A stretch of DNA of 64,000 nt, taken from the NCBI GenBank assembly GCA_028023455.1, contig JAQFVV010000023.1:2039501-2103500 (forward strand), read 5' to 3'. The DNA is from Epiperipatus broadwayi (lineage: Eukaryota; Onychophora; Udeonychophora; Euonychophora; Peripatidae). This document shows, piece after piece, positions 21,787 through 35,199 of the stretch. The translations under genes were made by a program, and so were the position numbers. Every line of letters starts with the position of its first letter. Positions within the stretch are counted from its first letter, which is position 1. The notes below the pieces were generated by a model, which saw nothing but the letters and a program-made list of their open reading frames with translations, was not told the DNA's origin and did no database searches.

Positions 21787-22581
21787 TTTCTTCACTGTAA
21801 TAACATTCCCTTTATTGGAAAAATTTACTCTAGAAATTCACTGGAGAGATTGTATCAAAATTATATATTAAATTAGAATAGAATTGTATGCAAATAAAGC
21901 TAGCTCCATGCAAATTAGATCATATATATATTTATCTTCTCGAAAAATGAAGCAAGAGAGAGGAAGCAGCTAAAATGGTTAGACTGAAGTAAAGTTAATG
22001 TCGATTTGAAATGATAACAGATCAGTAGTAAAGAATGGTCAATAATAGACTAGAAGATTGATTAGCAGTGATTAAGTCTAAAATGGAACAGTGATAAACA
22101 AGAAGCAGTTGCTTGTTTGTGTATTAAAAAGGTTTTTACCAGCAAAGAATAATTAACTGAAGCTTAACCAAACTGCAAGAGAAAAGTTGGAAGCTGAGAT
22201 GGCTAATATATAATGTATAAATTGTGTGTGCCAATGTAAGTGCTAATATTGCATGTTTCAGGAGACATTTAATTCGAAAGCACAAATATAATAACTGGAT
22301 TACTCCTGGTGTGAAAGAAGACTATTTTCATTTGAGGAAAATAAATAGCGTATGAATATTAATGGATTATTACCTCTTTATGTTTTTTTTAATTATATTA
22401 TTATTGTTATTAAATAAATCTTAATATATATATATATATTTCAAAGTATAATGTTTATTTATTAAGCTCCCTGACCGATCCTTAGAGACCCTCAGGACAT
22501 AGCAGTTGATGCAGTCAATAGGATTTGATAGAATTGCTACAGGATTTGACACAGCATAACTTCTACTGCAAATAATAAAAT

Positions 22582-23280
22582 ATGGTGGTATTAAGTTCTG
22601 CAATCCATGAATTCAATATAACCAACATGGAGTCATGGAAAAGTTATGTAGAACATATGGAGTATTATAAGATGAGCACTCGACCTTTCTCTATTTTACA
22701 GGTCAAGATGTTAAACAGCTTACAAATAGATTTATTGATCTCAAACATCCGAAGGAACTTCCATATAATGAAGTTGTAGATATTTTAAATGGATATTTCC
22801 TCCAAGAGTATCGAAATGGATAGTGCAGCTGAGATTGAGAAACCATAAACAATTACCACATGAAAAATAATGGACTACGATTTAGCATTATGGAAGCTGA
22901 CTAAACACTGTGATTTCGGTCCAGAAATAAATGACGTATTATTGGAACAATTTCTATACAGCAAATAGGATGAGAATTTCTGAATGAGTGACCTGACTTA
23001 AGTTATAAAAGAGCTGTGGAGAAATGTGTCACACAAGAAGCTTTATAGAATAATGTATTGGAGTTTATAGAGTCACAGTAATATGAGGAAAGTTTTGTTA
23101 ATAAAATGTCATGAAACTTATTACAGAGCCTATAGTTATAGAAAAAAGCAAAAGTACTATTGTTGTCGTAAATCTGGACATTTTAAAAATAAATGTAAAC
23201 ATGGGGGAAAAAATGTAAAAACTGTGACAAAAAAGATCATTCAGCAGTGGTCTGTCATTTTAGGAAGAGCAGAGCTATAA
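22582..23280 (+). pseudogene. Gypsy gag relic
   Basis: MVVLSSAIHEFNITNMESWK starts at 22582. It continues after frameshifts with PKELPYNEVVDILNGYF (about 22750-22790) and INDVLLEQFLYSK (about 22930), all typical of Gypsy Gag. A zinc knuckle follows near 23158 as YYCCRKSGHFKNKC, in which the first cysteine of C-x2-C-x4-H-x4-C is a tyrosine. The start aligns with the gag of the element at 37980 (SICEFNVQNPSDW), showing a shared family. Confidence 0.7.
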
Positions 23281-23485
23281 TGAAATAAGGATTCTGACCA
23301 CTGGGTATTCACATAAATGTGAATAATTACTTGTTAAACTCCAGGTCTTTAAATACTGGTATTGCGGTAGCACATTGAGTGTGGAAAAAATCTAGGACTC
23401 CTCAAACTCAATTAATGAAGCTAGTACCATCCACTTATAAAAATAAAAAAGTTCAAAATTGGGACAAGTTCCTAGTAAAAGAAAA

Positions 23486-23567
23486 ACCTTGATACATAAC
23501 CTACTTAATCGTAAATGGATAACTGGACCTTGATACATAACCTACTTAATCGTAAATGGATAACTGG
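23486..23567. repeat. 41-bp tandem duplication
   Basis: Two exact copies beginning ACCTTGATACATAACC at 23486 and 23527, inside the deleted Gypsy interior. Confidence 0.9.
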
Positions 23568-23819
23568 CAAAATAGTGAAAATAATAACAAAGGATATAAG
23601 AATAGTAAAAATTACAGAATGGATCAGAGTTGAAAAGACATATTAAACACCCTCGCCATAGTAATGAGGATACTTTGCCAGATGTTCATTTAAATAAATC
23701 CTTAAAGAAAGAATTAGAGAAAAAAGATTTTTTATTGGAGAATATAATTAATTACTGATTTAGATCAAATTAAAGTAATTAAAGATAAACAAGCGTTTGT
23801 ACAGGAAGAGGAAAAAAGG

Positions 23820-23950
23820 GTGGAACTACTTCAAAAGAAGAAGGAAAGTAAGTTATTCCCCAAACTCCACATAAACGTAAAAGTAAACCACCTGACAAGT
23901 TTAAAGATGTAGTAATAAATTAAGTCAGTCTTTCCAGAGTAGGGGAAGGA
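23820..23950 (+). pseudogene. Gypsy pol C-terminal tail and polypurine tract
   Basis: About 23860-23920 reads PQTPHKRKSKPPDKFKDVV then a stop, the usual ending of Gypsy integrase/pol proteins. The polypurine tract that primes plus-strand synthesis follows, then the 3' LTR. Protease, RT, RNase H and most of integrase are missing between this and gag. Confidence 0.65.
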
Positions 23951-24756
23951 ATGAAATGTCCATGAGTATAAAACTGTCTATGTAAATAAATGTATTTCTT
24001 CACTTTAATAATATTCCTTTTATTGGAGAAATTTACAGTAGAAATTCATTGGAGAGTTCATCCTAAAATTATAGATTAAATTAAATTAGAATTTGTATGC
24101 AAATAAAGCTAGTTACATACAAATTAAATTGTATATATTATTATCCTCTGGAAAAATGAAGCAAGAGGGAGGAAGCAGCTAAATGGTTAGACTGAAGCAA
24201 AGTTAGTGTTGATTTGAAATGTTAACAAAACAGCAGTAAAAAATGGTCAATGATAAATTAATAGATGGACTAGCAGTGATTAATTCTAAAATGGAACAGT
24301 GGCAAACAAGAAGAAGTTACTTGTTTGTATATTGAAAAGGTTATTATCAGCAAAGAGTAGTTAACTGAAGCTTAACCAAACCGCAAGAGAAAAGTTGGGA
24401 GTGTAGATGGTTAATATATAACATATAAATTGTTTGAGCCAATATAAGCACTAATATTGTGAACTCTAATAGTTTTATTTTATATGTGAAATTATATATG
24501 CTTATTTGTATTTCAAAAGACATAATTTAAACCATAAATATAATAATTGGATTACTTTTGGTGTGGAAGAAAACTATTTTTATTCGAGGAAAATAAATAA
24601 GTTATGGATATTAACGGGTTATTACCTTTTTATGTTGTTTTTACCACATTATTATTGTTATTAAATAAATCTTAAAATATATGCATATACATTTCAAAGT
24701 ATATTGTTTATTTAGCTCCCTGACTGGTCTTTAGAGACCCTCAGGGTACAGCAGTG

Positions 24757-25190
24757 CCATAAAGATATGAAGAAAAAAATATGCTGCTGAACAGAAATAA
24801 ATAAAGTGGAATCATGTGATAGAATCATTTGATATTTTATTGGTTTTTTACCAATTTTTGCCACAAGATAAAAATGCCTATTGTTGAAAGACTAAGAACA
24901 ACATAATATATAGATACTGAACTGGTTTCAGATCCATATAACTGCAAAACAAATTGGCTTCAATGGAAAACATTTATATGTTTGATAATTTAAAAAGAAA
25001 GATAAAAAAATGACTGCTACAGGAAATATGCATTACATCTTTGGCTCCTGACTGATGAAAACCATAAGCTTGAAACTAGTCTGGGGATACTGAATAGGAC
25101 ATCACTAGATGGAGATTATTTATAAAATACTATCATCTGACATCTATTAATTTTTAAAACATACAGTAGGTGGCATAAGGATGTGAAAAA
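24757..25190 (+). mobile_element. SINE copy downstream of the Gypsy 3' LTR
   Basis: Has the box-B-like ACTGGTTTCAGATCCATA near 24921, the core CTGACTGATGAAAACCATAA and GAAACTAGTCTGGGGATA near 25050-25088, and the tail CATCTGACATCTATTAA. A tail-like sequence (GTGGCATAAGGATGTGAAAA near 25170) is also present in direct orientation at the left end (GTGCCATAAAGATATGAAG near 24755). The left end may therefore be a second SINE tail. Confidence 0.55.
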
Positions 25191-25233
25191 AGATATTCTC
25201 TTTAGTGTACTCAAAGTAGATATCTTTCAAGTT

Positions 25234-25553
25234 AAACCACTAAACATCACATGATTAGCATTTCTTATGTTTGCTCATAACTGTTATTAAAACAGGAAAA
25301 ACTCTCCATACAGTAGTGCTACTCAATGCAAGCAGAGTAATCAATGGATGCAGAAGGCTTCTGCATAAAATCCGTATCTAGTTGCAGTGCTCTCAGATCT
25401 CCAAGGCTTCGCTGACGAAAGCCACAAGCTAGATCTAGTCTGGGGATATTGGATGAGTAGGCTCTAGATAGGGATTTTATGCATGTCTTCTGGCATCCAT
25501 TGATTACTCTGGTTTGCACTGGGTGATACTACTATATAGAGTGTTTTGCCTAA
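25234..25553 (+). mobile_element. Palindromic SINE, short copy
   Basis: 320 bp between exact 10-bp target duplications CTTTCAAGTT (25224-25233 and 25554-25563). The 5' head (CATCACATGATTAGC...TTATTAAAACAGG) runs directly into an inverted copy of the 3' tail (AAAACTCTCCATACAG...CATAAAATCC). It then goes through the core (GCAGTGCTCTCAGATC, CTAGTCTGGGGATATTGG) to the forward tail ending GTTTTGCC. The middle with the tRNA-like boxes is missing. Confidence 0.75.
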
Positions 25554-25563
25554 CTTTCAAGTT

Positions 25564-28500
25564 TAGAAATGCAGTGTAAGATATGAAATGCCCTTGGATA
25601 GAGTAAGACCACTTTTCTAGAAACTTATTGTAGAAATCTATAAGCATTATTACTAATCTACTGATTATTCTCTGCCTACATTGGAGTTTCTGGAATTAGA
25701 AGATGTTGATAGGTTTGAGCTTATAACTAAAACTCATCAGCTCGACTAGATTTGACAGTTATTAATTATATGGCTCATGATTTCTATGTAGTCAGAAACT
25801 TTTAAATTTTCCTTTCTGGAATAGAAAAGAATCCCACTTGGGTAATTCTGAGTCTACTGTAGAGATTTTAATCTCATCAATATGTTAACAGAAATTAATT
25901 TTTTACTTATAATCAAGATTGCTTTATTATTAACACACACCTTAAAAGTTTTGTATAATATATACAGTGAAGCCACAATATATTTACTTCAAATCTTAAA
26001 AAAATTTAAATAAATAAAAACTGAAAACATTAAAACTCATAAATTTAATAAATTTTTCGATGCAGCAGCAGCCATTTTTCTGTTGTGAAATGCTGTATGT
26101 GATCACATTTACTAATGTTTTTCCAAATTATGTTAAAAATACATATTTTTCATTTTGATGTGCTATGTATTTTGTATAATAAAATGTTTTCTAGAGATAA
26201 AACTAAAACTTACAAAATTTAAGAAAATTCTTAAAGTATCTTTTTTATACAATAAAATAAAAGTCATCAATTTAGTAGTGGCAAAAAGTGAGAGCTGTAA
26301 AATATTCTTGTGTTGCATCAGAAATCTTAAAGTTTAAAGTGTTTAACTAAGAATCTGAAATGGATAAGAGCGAATAGAGATGATTCATGATTCCAAAGCT
26401 GTTACTGATTTAAAAACATCACAATTAGAAAGACTATACTTCACTGATAATCATATTGCTGTTACGTTAATATCATGTAAAATGTGTTTAATTGCGATGA
26501 AAGTCTTATTCATTTTACTTAAAAAAATAAAGATGTGGTACAATAAGTTTATTATTTTTTATTTTTTTGAATCAACATAATTGAGTGCACACAGTAAATG
26601 TATATGAAAATGGGTTCCTTCAATTCACTATTTTTTTTTTATAATATAAATTTAATTTATATATGCATACTATATACATAAAAAAGCAACTGTGTTATAT
26701 ATTTGTGATATTGCACACTTGCAATTGAATAAACAATATGTATTCTATTGTAATCAAAACTTATCAAACAATAATATGATATATGTGTGATATATGTAAA
26801 AGGGGTTTGGAACTATTGCATATCATAGCTCTACTATATATTTTGATAAACATTGATATACATAGGTAAATAAAAGAGAAAAGAAGCTTATATAAAATAG
26901 ATTTCTCTATATATCTGTAATAGAACATTTTGTAAATTCAATAATACTTTTTAGAAATAAAATTAAAAATTGATATACTGAGATCATTATATAAAAAGAA
27001 AAGGTATTTAATTAATCCTGAGGTATTTAATTAATCCTGAGTATTTGGTAATTTGATGGGATTTGATTAAGTAAAAATTTAGGTAATGTATTAACAAATA
27101 ATCACAGTAATGTGCCAGTCAAAATCGTGTATTCATTCAACAAGACCAATAATCCAAGCAAAAATACCTTGAATCCAACCATGCACAAGATACAGATGTC
27201 AGGGCAAGGGTGAATCCTAACCTATTTGCCTGAGCTATTGCCTCTCTGACTAATGGATAACATTTGTGATGACATGAGCAGTGCTTGATTTTATTCTGTC
27301 CCAGCTGGAGGTCATGGTTCACAAAGAGACTCAAAATAATAACGGGTTTATATAAGAAATTAATGATTTAGTGAATTGCAGAATAGTACAGAGGTGATTG
27401 GATATCGATTACTAATGGTTTGGACTGTAATAATGATAATTCTTTCTGGCAACATTACAAAGAAGTGAATTAAATCAAAGAAATATTATAAATAAATAGA
27501 GTAATTAACCTTAGAGATTTGGAGTGATGACAAACCAAGCTAATTTAAAATAATAATAGTAAAGGAATTTATTACATAATTGTTATACAAAATAAGTTGG
27601 TTTTTGTTTATATAACTAGTTTATTTTATTGAATTCGTTTTGATGCGGCTTTGATTAACAAACCAATCAGCAATAAAATATTATTAGCCCTCTTTAAGAT
27701 ATTACAAATAAGTTTATTTTATACATATATAACAAGACATGGGAGATGTACATTTAAAACACTATTACATTTAAACCAGTTTTCTATAATGAGTGTGTAA
27801 AGCAAGATAATTCATTTAAATAAATTAGATAATCATATTTAACTAATTAATGGGATTGGTTTGTGAAAGACGTGCCATCACAGCAGAGAGCATTTCAGAT
27901 TTTCTAAATACAGATATAAAGTGATGATGAAGGCAGTATGCTATTATAGATTACAACAAAAATAAATGAGGTCTTTTATGAACCTCTGGATGGCTTTACT
28001 AAAAGAAATCCCTGATTTATACAGGTAGATGATGAGAAATGCCAGCCCTCCAGCCAGAACATGTCTCTGAATAATAATAACGGATTTGACATATTGGACT
28101 TCCCATACTCATCTTAATGGCAATGTCCGAAAAAGGATCCCTTGGTATGAACTACGTCTACGTTGAGGGAGTGTGAAAGATTGGACCAGTCATAGTTAAA
28201 TTTCCGAAGGTTCTGAGGAGTAAGTAGCAAAGCAAAATACTAATAATAAATAAATGGTTGTGGCTATAAATACATAATGCCTTAGACATATACAGATAGT
28301 GTATCACTAACGAAATAATAACTTAATTCCTGATTAAAATAATCAGCTCCCTGACATAATAGAAAGTCCCCAGAAACCTTAGGCCACTAATGAATGAATC
28401 ATAAAATATAAAAAGGGAAGGCAAAAATTAAAATATAAATTGTTTTCCACACTTTCCAAATATTTCATTTATTAGTAAGTTATCAAATAGTTTATCAAAG

Positions 28501-29199
28501 ATTACAAAATAAGACTGTCTTTTAATTAACATAGATGGGGCATTGAATATCAAACTCACTTCTGGTGAAGTTTGACAATATAAAGCATAATAAATTATAC
28601 ATCAAATTTTTTTTTACTATTTTTTTGACAAATAAAATATATATGTATGAAACATATACTGATAAAATGCTTTCAACGATTTTCTTTCTAGACATTTGTT
28701 TTACAGAAATCATAATAGATTTACTTACCTGATTTACTAAAAATGTTTATTCTTTCAGAAATAAGGGCTATTTTAAATTGGAGGTAATAATAAGATACTT
28801 TTAAAATAATTTCAATCATTCAAAATAAATTTATAATATGATGTACAAAACTAAACAAGCTTTCTATTAATTAATTTACGGGAAATAAGTCTCCTGTAAT
28901 GATTTTGACTGGAAAAATAAGATGGAGAGAATTTAAAGTTAATAGCTCTTTGAATTTTGTACTTGGCAATTTCAGTAAGTCAATATTATAAATAAACCAA
29001 CAAAATGTAATTTAAATTTGCCGCATCAAAATAATGTGGGATTTTGATAAGAACTGAGATTTTAAATTTAAGAGAAAAAAATTTAAAAGACGCATTTTAA
29101 AACTAAGTTGTATAAACAGATATAGATAATATAAATATAAATTAACGTTAATTTAAAAAAACAAGTAAAATAGAATCAGTGGCTTGCGGCAAATTGGAG
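25564..29199. other. HAUS5 intron 2, AT-rich stretch
   Basis: No gene recognised. Contains a 20-bp tandem pair around GGTATTTAATTAATCCTGA (27004-27042). Two less AT-rich patches (27100-27340 and 27870-28400) look like old repeats; the second has CAGCTCCCTGACATAATAG, loosely like Gypsy LTR sequence at 22460, but I could not define an element. Confidence 0.4.
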
Positions 29200-29640
29200 A
29201 TTATAATAATATACCTATTGGGAGATGTTCCATGGCTTGAAACAGGCAACTCAGTCAGATCATTTCAGGCTTCCTTGACATAGTACAGTCTTGAGCTAGA
29301 TGTTGAAAGCACTGGATGGCATTGATGAGCTAGTGGAACAAAGTTCCAGAAAGCAATGGTCGATCTTTTCACCCCGTTATTTCTTTAGTCATGATGTATT
29401 ATAAATCTAAAGTACTCTCTTCTGTGAACTGGTCTTCAATAAAATTCAATAATCATCCCCCTTATCAAAAATTTCCACTATTTATTTGATCTGGCTTTAT
29501 CTATAGGATTCAATCTACAGTGACAACTGCCAATTGCAATTGCTCTGGGTGTTTCTCTGATGTTGGTGTCTGCTTGGCAGGGAAATCTATAATCCTGCAT
29601 TCAACATGCCCCAATGGTTCATTTGTTAACTAAAAGAAAA
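29200..29640 (-). pseudogene. LINE 3' fragment (pol C-terminus)
   Basis: The - strand from about 29430 reads RPVHRREYFRFIIHHD, a stop, NNGVKRSTIAFWNFVPL and AHQCHPVLSTSSSRLYYVK. An R-x-x-x-FWN-x-(I/V/L)P followed ~15 residues later by S-x-x-x-F/S-x-x-x-L is the usual end of many LINE pol proteins. The upstream part (to 29640) is too decayed to read. It is a 5'-truncated, dead copy. Confidence 0.5.
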
Positions 29641-30284
29641 CAGCAACAAGCATGATTAAGTTTATAGGTCATCGTATTAACAAAGCCTATATAATTAAGG
29701 TTTAGATTAACAAAAATGTAACTTTTATTCAGAAAAATTTTAGGAATTTGGTACAATGACTTTCAAATTTAATATTTGACATAAACTTAAATAGAAATTT
29801 ATAAAATATTTCTTACAAATATTACATTGTTTACATAATTGATCCTTTAATGTACATTTATCAAAAGATAAATATAAAATGTTACCAACTGATTAATTTA
29901 AGAAAAATGAACTTTAATAAAAGAATTTAAAATATTTGTAACATTTTATAGATATCTAGGATTCAATTACATATCAATGCCAATTTAATAAAATAAACAT
30001 AATATACAGTTTTACAAATATTATAAAATAAATAAACTATTATAAAAAGGTTAGTTAATCATAAAATACAAATTAATTAGATAAAAGATTATAATATTGA
30101 TTGTAATTATACTACCACCTATTATGAGGTGGGTGTCAGTTAATATAAAAGGTTGGGTTCAAACCCACACCAGTACTGATGACATTGGCACTAGGTGAAG
30201 CAGAAATATGTGCTATATTTCCAGCTTCAATAATTAACAATGTAATTAAGGCAGTAAACTAGTTAAATACTGTAAAGATATATA
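29641..30284. other. HAUS5 intron 2, AT-rich stretch
   Basis: No gene seen. TTGGGTTCAAACCCACACC near 30152 resembles a tRNA B box inside a small inverted repeat with GGTGGGTGT, but no full tRNA cloverleaf can be drawn. Confidence 0.4.
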
Positions 30285-30620
30285 TTGTAACGGACCGGAA
30301 AAACCCTTTAGGATGGTACACCCAGAGCCTTCTCTACTTACAGGTCCTATTACGACTTGGGGTTCTAACTCAGTGTAGACATTTGCCTTTAACTCTGCTC
30401 AAGGATGGATTTAAATAGGATGGCAATAATATGACCTCTGTATAGATCCTTAATGGCTATTGCTAATAATATATTAAAAATCTGTATACATGTAAATAGC
30501 TATTCTGGTGAGTGAAGTATGAATGATGCTTAATAATCTAGAGACCAGAGAAACAAAGATTTAAACTTCAAACAACAAATATTTATTAACAAATCGGGGT
30601 TAAATTTATAATATTTATAA
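30285..30620. repeat. Repeat with TGTAACGGACCGG start
   Basis: Begins TTGTAACGGACCGG and ends with CTAGAGACCAGAGAAAC and AAATATTTATTAACAA. The ending resembles 60905-60950 (AAACCAGAGACCGG, AACATTTATTAACAATA), and the TAACGGA motif recurs near 46809 and 60317. Probably a solo LTR or other old family; I could not set both ends. Confidence 0.4.
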
Positions 30621-33600
30621 ATTAATAAAATATATACATGGATATAATAAAATATTGATTTGTCTTTACTACAATAAGACTAGCTGTGATTTAAATATTA
30701 AAATATCAATTGAAATAAAAATTATAAAATTATAGTGCATAATGTACAATAAAATATCAATTATTTTAAATATGAAATTATATTACTAGATGTACAATTA
30801 TCATTTTGTTTATGTCCTTTAAATGTATCCCAAGGTTATGTCCATGAATTGCTAATTTGTATTTTGTAGATATAATTCATTCATAAACAGTTATTCATGC
30901 AAACAAGAAAATGTATTTATATAAAATTACTTATTAGTAAGTCTAATTAATATTTAATGTTAACATATTAAATGTCTAATTAAAATGTATATGTGTAAAA
31001 TCTTACCTTTTGTCTTTTAAGTCATTGTCCATTTAATGTGTCCAATTATGTTAATATTTTATTTACAAACATAAAAAAAAAGATCTATGCATACCTTGAG
31101 TTGTGTATTGGTATCTCTCTTCCCTTATATAAATTTAAATAAATGGGTTCTTTTTTTTAAAAAATGTTTTCTGCAAATGAATAACAGGGTGAGAAAACTT
31201 GTAACTCAACTCTCAGTATACACTAAAAAAAATACAAAATTTAAAACATTTATAAGCATTAATTGAAATCTTGGACTTCTTTAAAACAATAGCAGGTTAA
31301 ATTTTCAAGAGTGGCTTCAGTGTTCTTAGCAGATAGTGTCTTTCTTTTATTCACGCATATTAAATTATATTAAACATTCCAAGCATTAACAATTCCACGA
31401 CGAAATTGAATTTCTGGGCTTTTGATTTTATAGCCATCGCCTTTCCAATTCCATCTCCAGATCATTCCACACTGATTTAAACATTAAATATACTAATGCA
31501 TATTATACTCCATCACCTGCCAATGACACCAAGGAGATAGAAAGATCCTGTGACACTTAATTAGCAAAATTGCATCGTTAGATTTTATATACACACACGT
31601 ATAAATTGTTAAATATAAATATTTTTCCCAGGCTTGCGTTATAATATAAAAACAAATGCTATTTCTATGCAGTTTTTATTTATATATATATATGAGACGC
31701 ATGATAAAGATTTTACTTTAAAAGTAATATAAATTAGTGTTAATAAAATTCTATTTCATTATTAGTTGGCTTTATCTTTTACAAGAAATATTTTATAGTA
31801 ATTATATTTTTGACGATGATAAATAAATATGAAGCTCTTAGAATTTATTTGAATGAACAAAAGTTCATCACTTGAACAATGTATTTTTTTTCCTTTTTTA
31901 AAATATTATACACTAATAAATAATGAAATTCCAAATATTAAACAGTTTTTTTTTTTAATAACGAAAGGAAATCATAATAACAATTAAAATATTCTTATTT
32001 TACAACTTTCACGTACTCCATTTGAACAAAAAACCAACCAACAACTAAAATTTCCTGTTGCTTAGTTTTTTCCACTTCCAAAATCAACAAAAGTTTACTT
32101 TTTTTTTCTCTTTTAAACAAAAGAAACTTGGTTAATAAAATTTAATGTCAGATATTTTCTTTATTATTTTTGTCACGTCATGATTTAAAATCTTAAACAT
32201 TCATGTATAAATGTGTGTATATATATATTGTTTATTCTACATTTAATAAAAAAAATAAATTAGTTCATTCCTTTATGAATGTATGGTTATGTTTGTATAT
32301 ATATATATGTGCATATCTCCAAATATCTTTAAAAAAAAAAAATGTTTTAAAAGTTGGCTGCCTATTTAATCTTTATACATGTTATCCTAAAACATCAGTT
32401 ACTTATTATTATTTTTTTATAAGGATTGGGCATCACCTTACAATATATACACGTATAGATAAGCCAGCAATTTATGTGCCAGATGGGTGTCAGATTAAAA
32501 AAATACTTTTCAAGAATCAATGATGAGAAAAAAGTTTTAAAGGGGTTAAAATTGTTTTGTCTCTTATCTTGTTTTTATTTTTTTTTTTGCTGTTGCCTTG
32601 CTTGTTGTTGACCTCTTAAGTCAGAATTAAACCATCGTGCCAAGGTGAAGTGCAAGAAACTGAGATATACAGATGAAGTATTGATATATTATTGGCAAAG
32701 GACGGTAATATTCAACAGAGATGAAAATTATGATGTCTCACATAGAAATCTTTGTGATGGCAGGCTAGTTCCAGTGTGTGTATGTTGTGATCTTGATAGA
32801 ATGTAGCTAATAATCATAAAGAGAATATCCTAAGCCAGAGGCTGTCACTTATTGAAAGATATTTACCATTGTCTGAGATATCAATCTATGAAAGGCTTTT
32901 CTGCTAAAATCATATCATAAACGGAAAGTGTACATGTGTAAACAAGAAACCAGAGAATGATATTGAATCTATAACTAGCTTATATGGAAACTGCTAAAAA
33001 TCAACTTAACTCTCAAATCAATCTAATTCGAACCATGCAATTATACCACAAGTTTGGAAACTGAAAGTAGGCCAGAAACCAATCAAGAAATAATGGAAGT
33101 GGAAGCTACATTAACTTATTCAGCTCATCATAACTGTACTGCACCAATATCTGGGCAAATTGAACTAATCAAAGAAACTTTCTCAATGATCGATCCCCAT
33201 AAAAGTTTAATCCACAAGAAATCAAATCATCACATCTGAATTTGAAGTAACCATCCAAAAGACAAAAGGGTGATCACAGAATAAATAAATTTTTAAGACT
33301 TTATTAGTACATTTTTCTATTAATAGGCCTAAAATAAGTAATTAAACTCTTAGAAATCACTGAAATAAAATAATAATTTTCTTAGTATTTCTGCGATTAA
33401 TATTTTTTATATATATATTTCAAAAGCATATCAATTAATATATTCTTATATTTTTTATTCTAATTTTTTTTTAATTAATATTTTTTTTTTGTATTTTATT
33501 AATTAATCTTATTTGTTATTATCATATCGTAGTTGAAATTTTGTACTTGGTTAATTATATGTAAATATTCAGGACTAATCCAATTATTATATATAATAAA

Positions 33601-33913
33601 TTAGATTTACTGATTCATTAAAAGTAGTCTCTAGTCCTTTTTCTATGAAGTTCTCGCAACAGTCTATATAATTGCAGTACAGAGATAGTTATTGATTTCT
33701 TGTTATTATTATTTTGATTAAATAAGCAATGATTTATGTTTGCTATATCAATTAAAGTGATTATCCTTTGATTTCTTGCCATGTTCACCTCAATCAGTTT
33801 TGGATTAATGGAGGGGTTTATCATCAAAAAAAAAAAAAATAGGGAAGAATTTGAATCCTACCTATAGATGTTTCTCATTATAGAGATGGTGCTCTAATCT
33901 GCAGTTTGGCAAA
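30621..33913. other. HAUS5 intron 2, AT-rich stretch
   Basis: Short AT microsatellites (31680, 32220, 32297). Less AT-rich patches at 31270-31560 and 32600-33240 contain short open frames with no recognised motif. No gene supported. Confidence 0.4.
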
Positions 33914-33923
33914 TATAAATAAA

Positions 33924-34280
33924 GCAGGCAAAACTTCCTATACAGTAGTGCCACTCAGTGCCAGCTAGAGTAATCAATGGATGCCAGAAGGCTTGTGCAT
34001 AAAATTTCAAACTAGTGCCTACTCATCCAATATCCCCAGACTAGTTTCTGGCTTGAAGCCTTTGACAATGAGGACCCTTGGATCTGAGAGCACTGCACCT
34101 AAATCTTAGGATTTAAAGCAACCCTCCAGCAGCCACCTTTTATCTCTACTTAACTACAAAACTATGAGAATAAAATTGAAAACAATAATATTTTCAATCT
34201 AAGCTCAATAGCTTATATAGTCATACATAGTTATATAACAGTTATGTGCAAGCATAAGAAATGGTGATCATGTGATGTAT
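33924..34280 (-). mobile_element. SINE monomer (non-palindromic copy)
   Basis: 357 bp between exact 10-bp target duplications TATAAATAAA (33914-33923 and 34281-34290). On the - strand it runs: head ATACATCACATGATCACC, a middle matching the middle of the 20-kb copy (TAGTTTTGTAGTTAAGTAGA), GGTGCAGTGCTCTCAGATCC, the core GCCAGAAACTAGTCTGGGG, and the tail ATCCATTGATTACTC...GTTTTGCCTGC. It is the only copy with one tail in one orientation, so it gives the family's basic plan. Confidence 0.8.
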
Positions 34281-34290
34281 TATAAATAAA

Positions 34291-35190
34291 TAATATCTAT
34301 AGTGACAAAAGATAGACTCTCTCTTTATCATCATAGTTAGGTAAAACATTCTGTCCAAAGATAGTCAGTATAATTGTTTCTAACACTGATTAACATCATT
34401 GTTTAAATCTTTGTACATTCTAGTCAATGTATATGTAGTTCATGATGAAACCTGGTTCCTGTTACAATATATATATATATATAGTTTAAAGATTTTCATG
34501 AACTTATAGAAATAAACATTAACATATAATGGAAATTAACAATTTTTAATTAAAATTAGTAGTGCATTTTGAAACACATGATTTGTGAAATCACATTAAG
34601 GCAAAAGGTAGATCATTTTTAGCTTAAAACTTTCAATTGAACAATTCGTAGTTAGGCATAGATAGTTTATATATGTGAAAGTTTAAGTAAAACAGCTGAA
34701 TTTTCAGTAATAATCAAGCCCCTTCTGCAATAAATTGTATATTAATTTATAGATTTTCATGAACTTGTTAAGATAAGCATTAAAGTATATTGGTAATCTT
34801 TGTGTAATAATATACATAACATTTTAGCTATAATGTAACTAGGCATCAATTAAAACTCATAATACAAGATGAAATCACATGTTCTTAATAAAATATGAAG
34901 TGATAGTATAGTCATTAAATGTAAAGTAATCAAAATATGTATGATGATGATATGTATTGCATAAGTAAATGAAAGCACTAATAATTTATTTAGGTTCTCA
35001 TACTTATGACAATCCATCTTGCTCAATGACACTGTTGCTAGTCAAAAACAAATAGATATAACATTATTGGACTAATGTACATTTTTTTATTATTTAAACA
35101 AATAAATATAACTTTGTTTTATTTTTTTTTAAGCATTATATTTTTCTAATTATTTATTTATTCAAAAATAAATGGATTTGACTTCATTTT
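34291..35190. other. HAUS5 intron 2, AT-rich stretch
   Basis: Includes a (TA)n run near 34469. The motif AGATTTTCATGAACTT(A/G)T occurs at 34490 and 34751 about 260 bp apart, a weak direct repeat. No gene. Confidence 0.4.
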
Positions 35191-35199
35191 TTTATTTCT

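Larger units (their letters stand above)
21787..24755 (+). mobile_element. Internally deleted Ty3/Gypsy element (older copy)
   Basis: 5' LTR about 21787-22506 and 3' LTR about 23951-24755 share long blocks (ATTCACTGGAGAGAT, GAAGCAGCTAAA, CCCTGACCGATCCTTAGAGA against CCCTGACTGGTCTTTAGAGA) with many differences, so the copy is old. A polypurine tract AGTAGGGGAAGGAA precedes the 3' LTR, which begins TG. The likely primer binding site follows the 5' LTR (TTGATGCAGTCAATAGG). The interior keeps only a gag relic and the last residues of pol. It is inactive and depended on other copies for its enzymes. Confidence 0.8.

Noticed and set aside
30140-30175. Possible tRNA gene around TTGGGTTCAAACCCACACC
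   Set aside because: Only a B-box-like segment in a small inverted repeat; no acceptor, D or anticodon stems can be drawn.
31376-31480. - strand frame with IWRWNWKGDGYKIKSPEIQF
   Set aside because: About 35 codons only, with no supporting second block; composition alone is not enough.
33054-33239. 61-codon frame with ordinary amino-acid composition
   Set aside because: No family match, no convincing flanking splice sites, and short; I could not support it as an exon.
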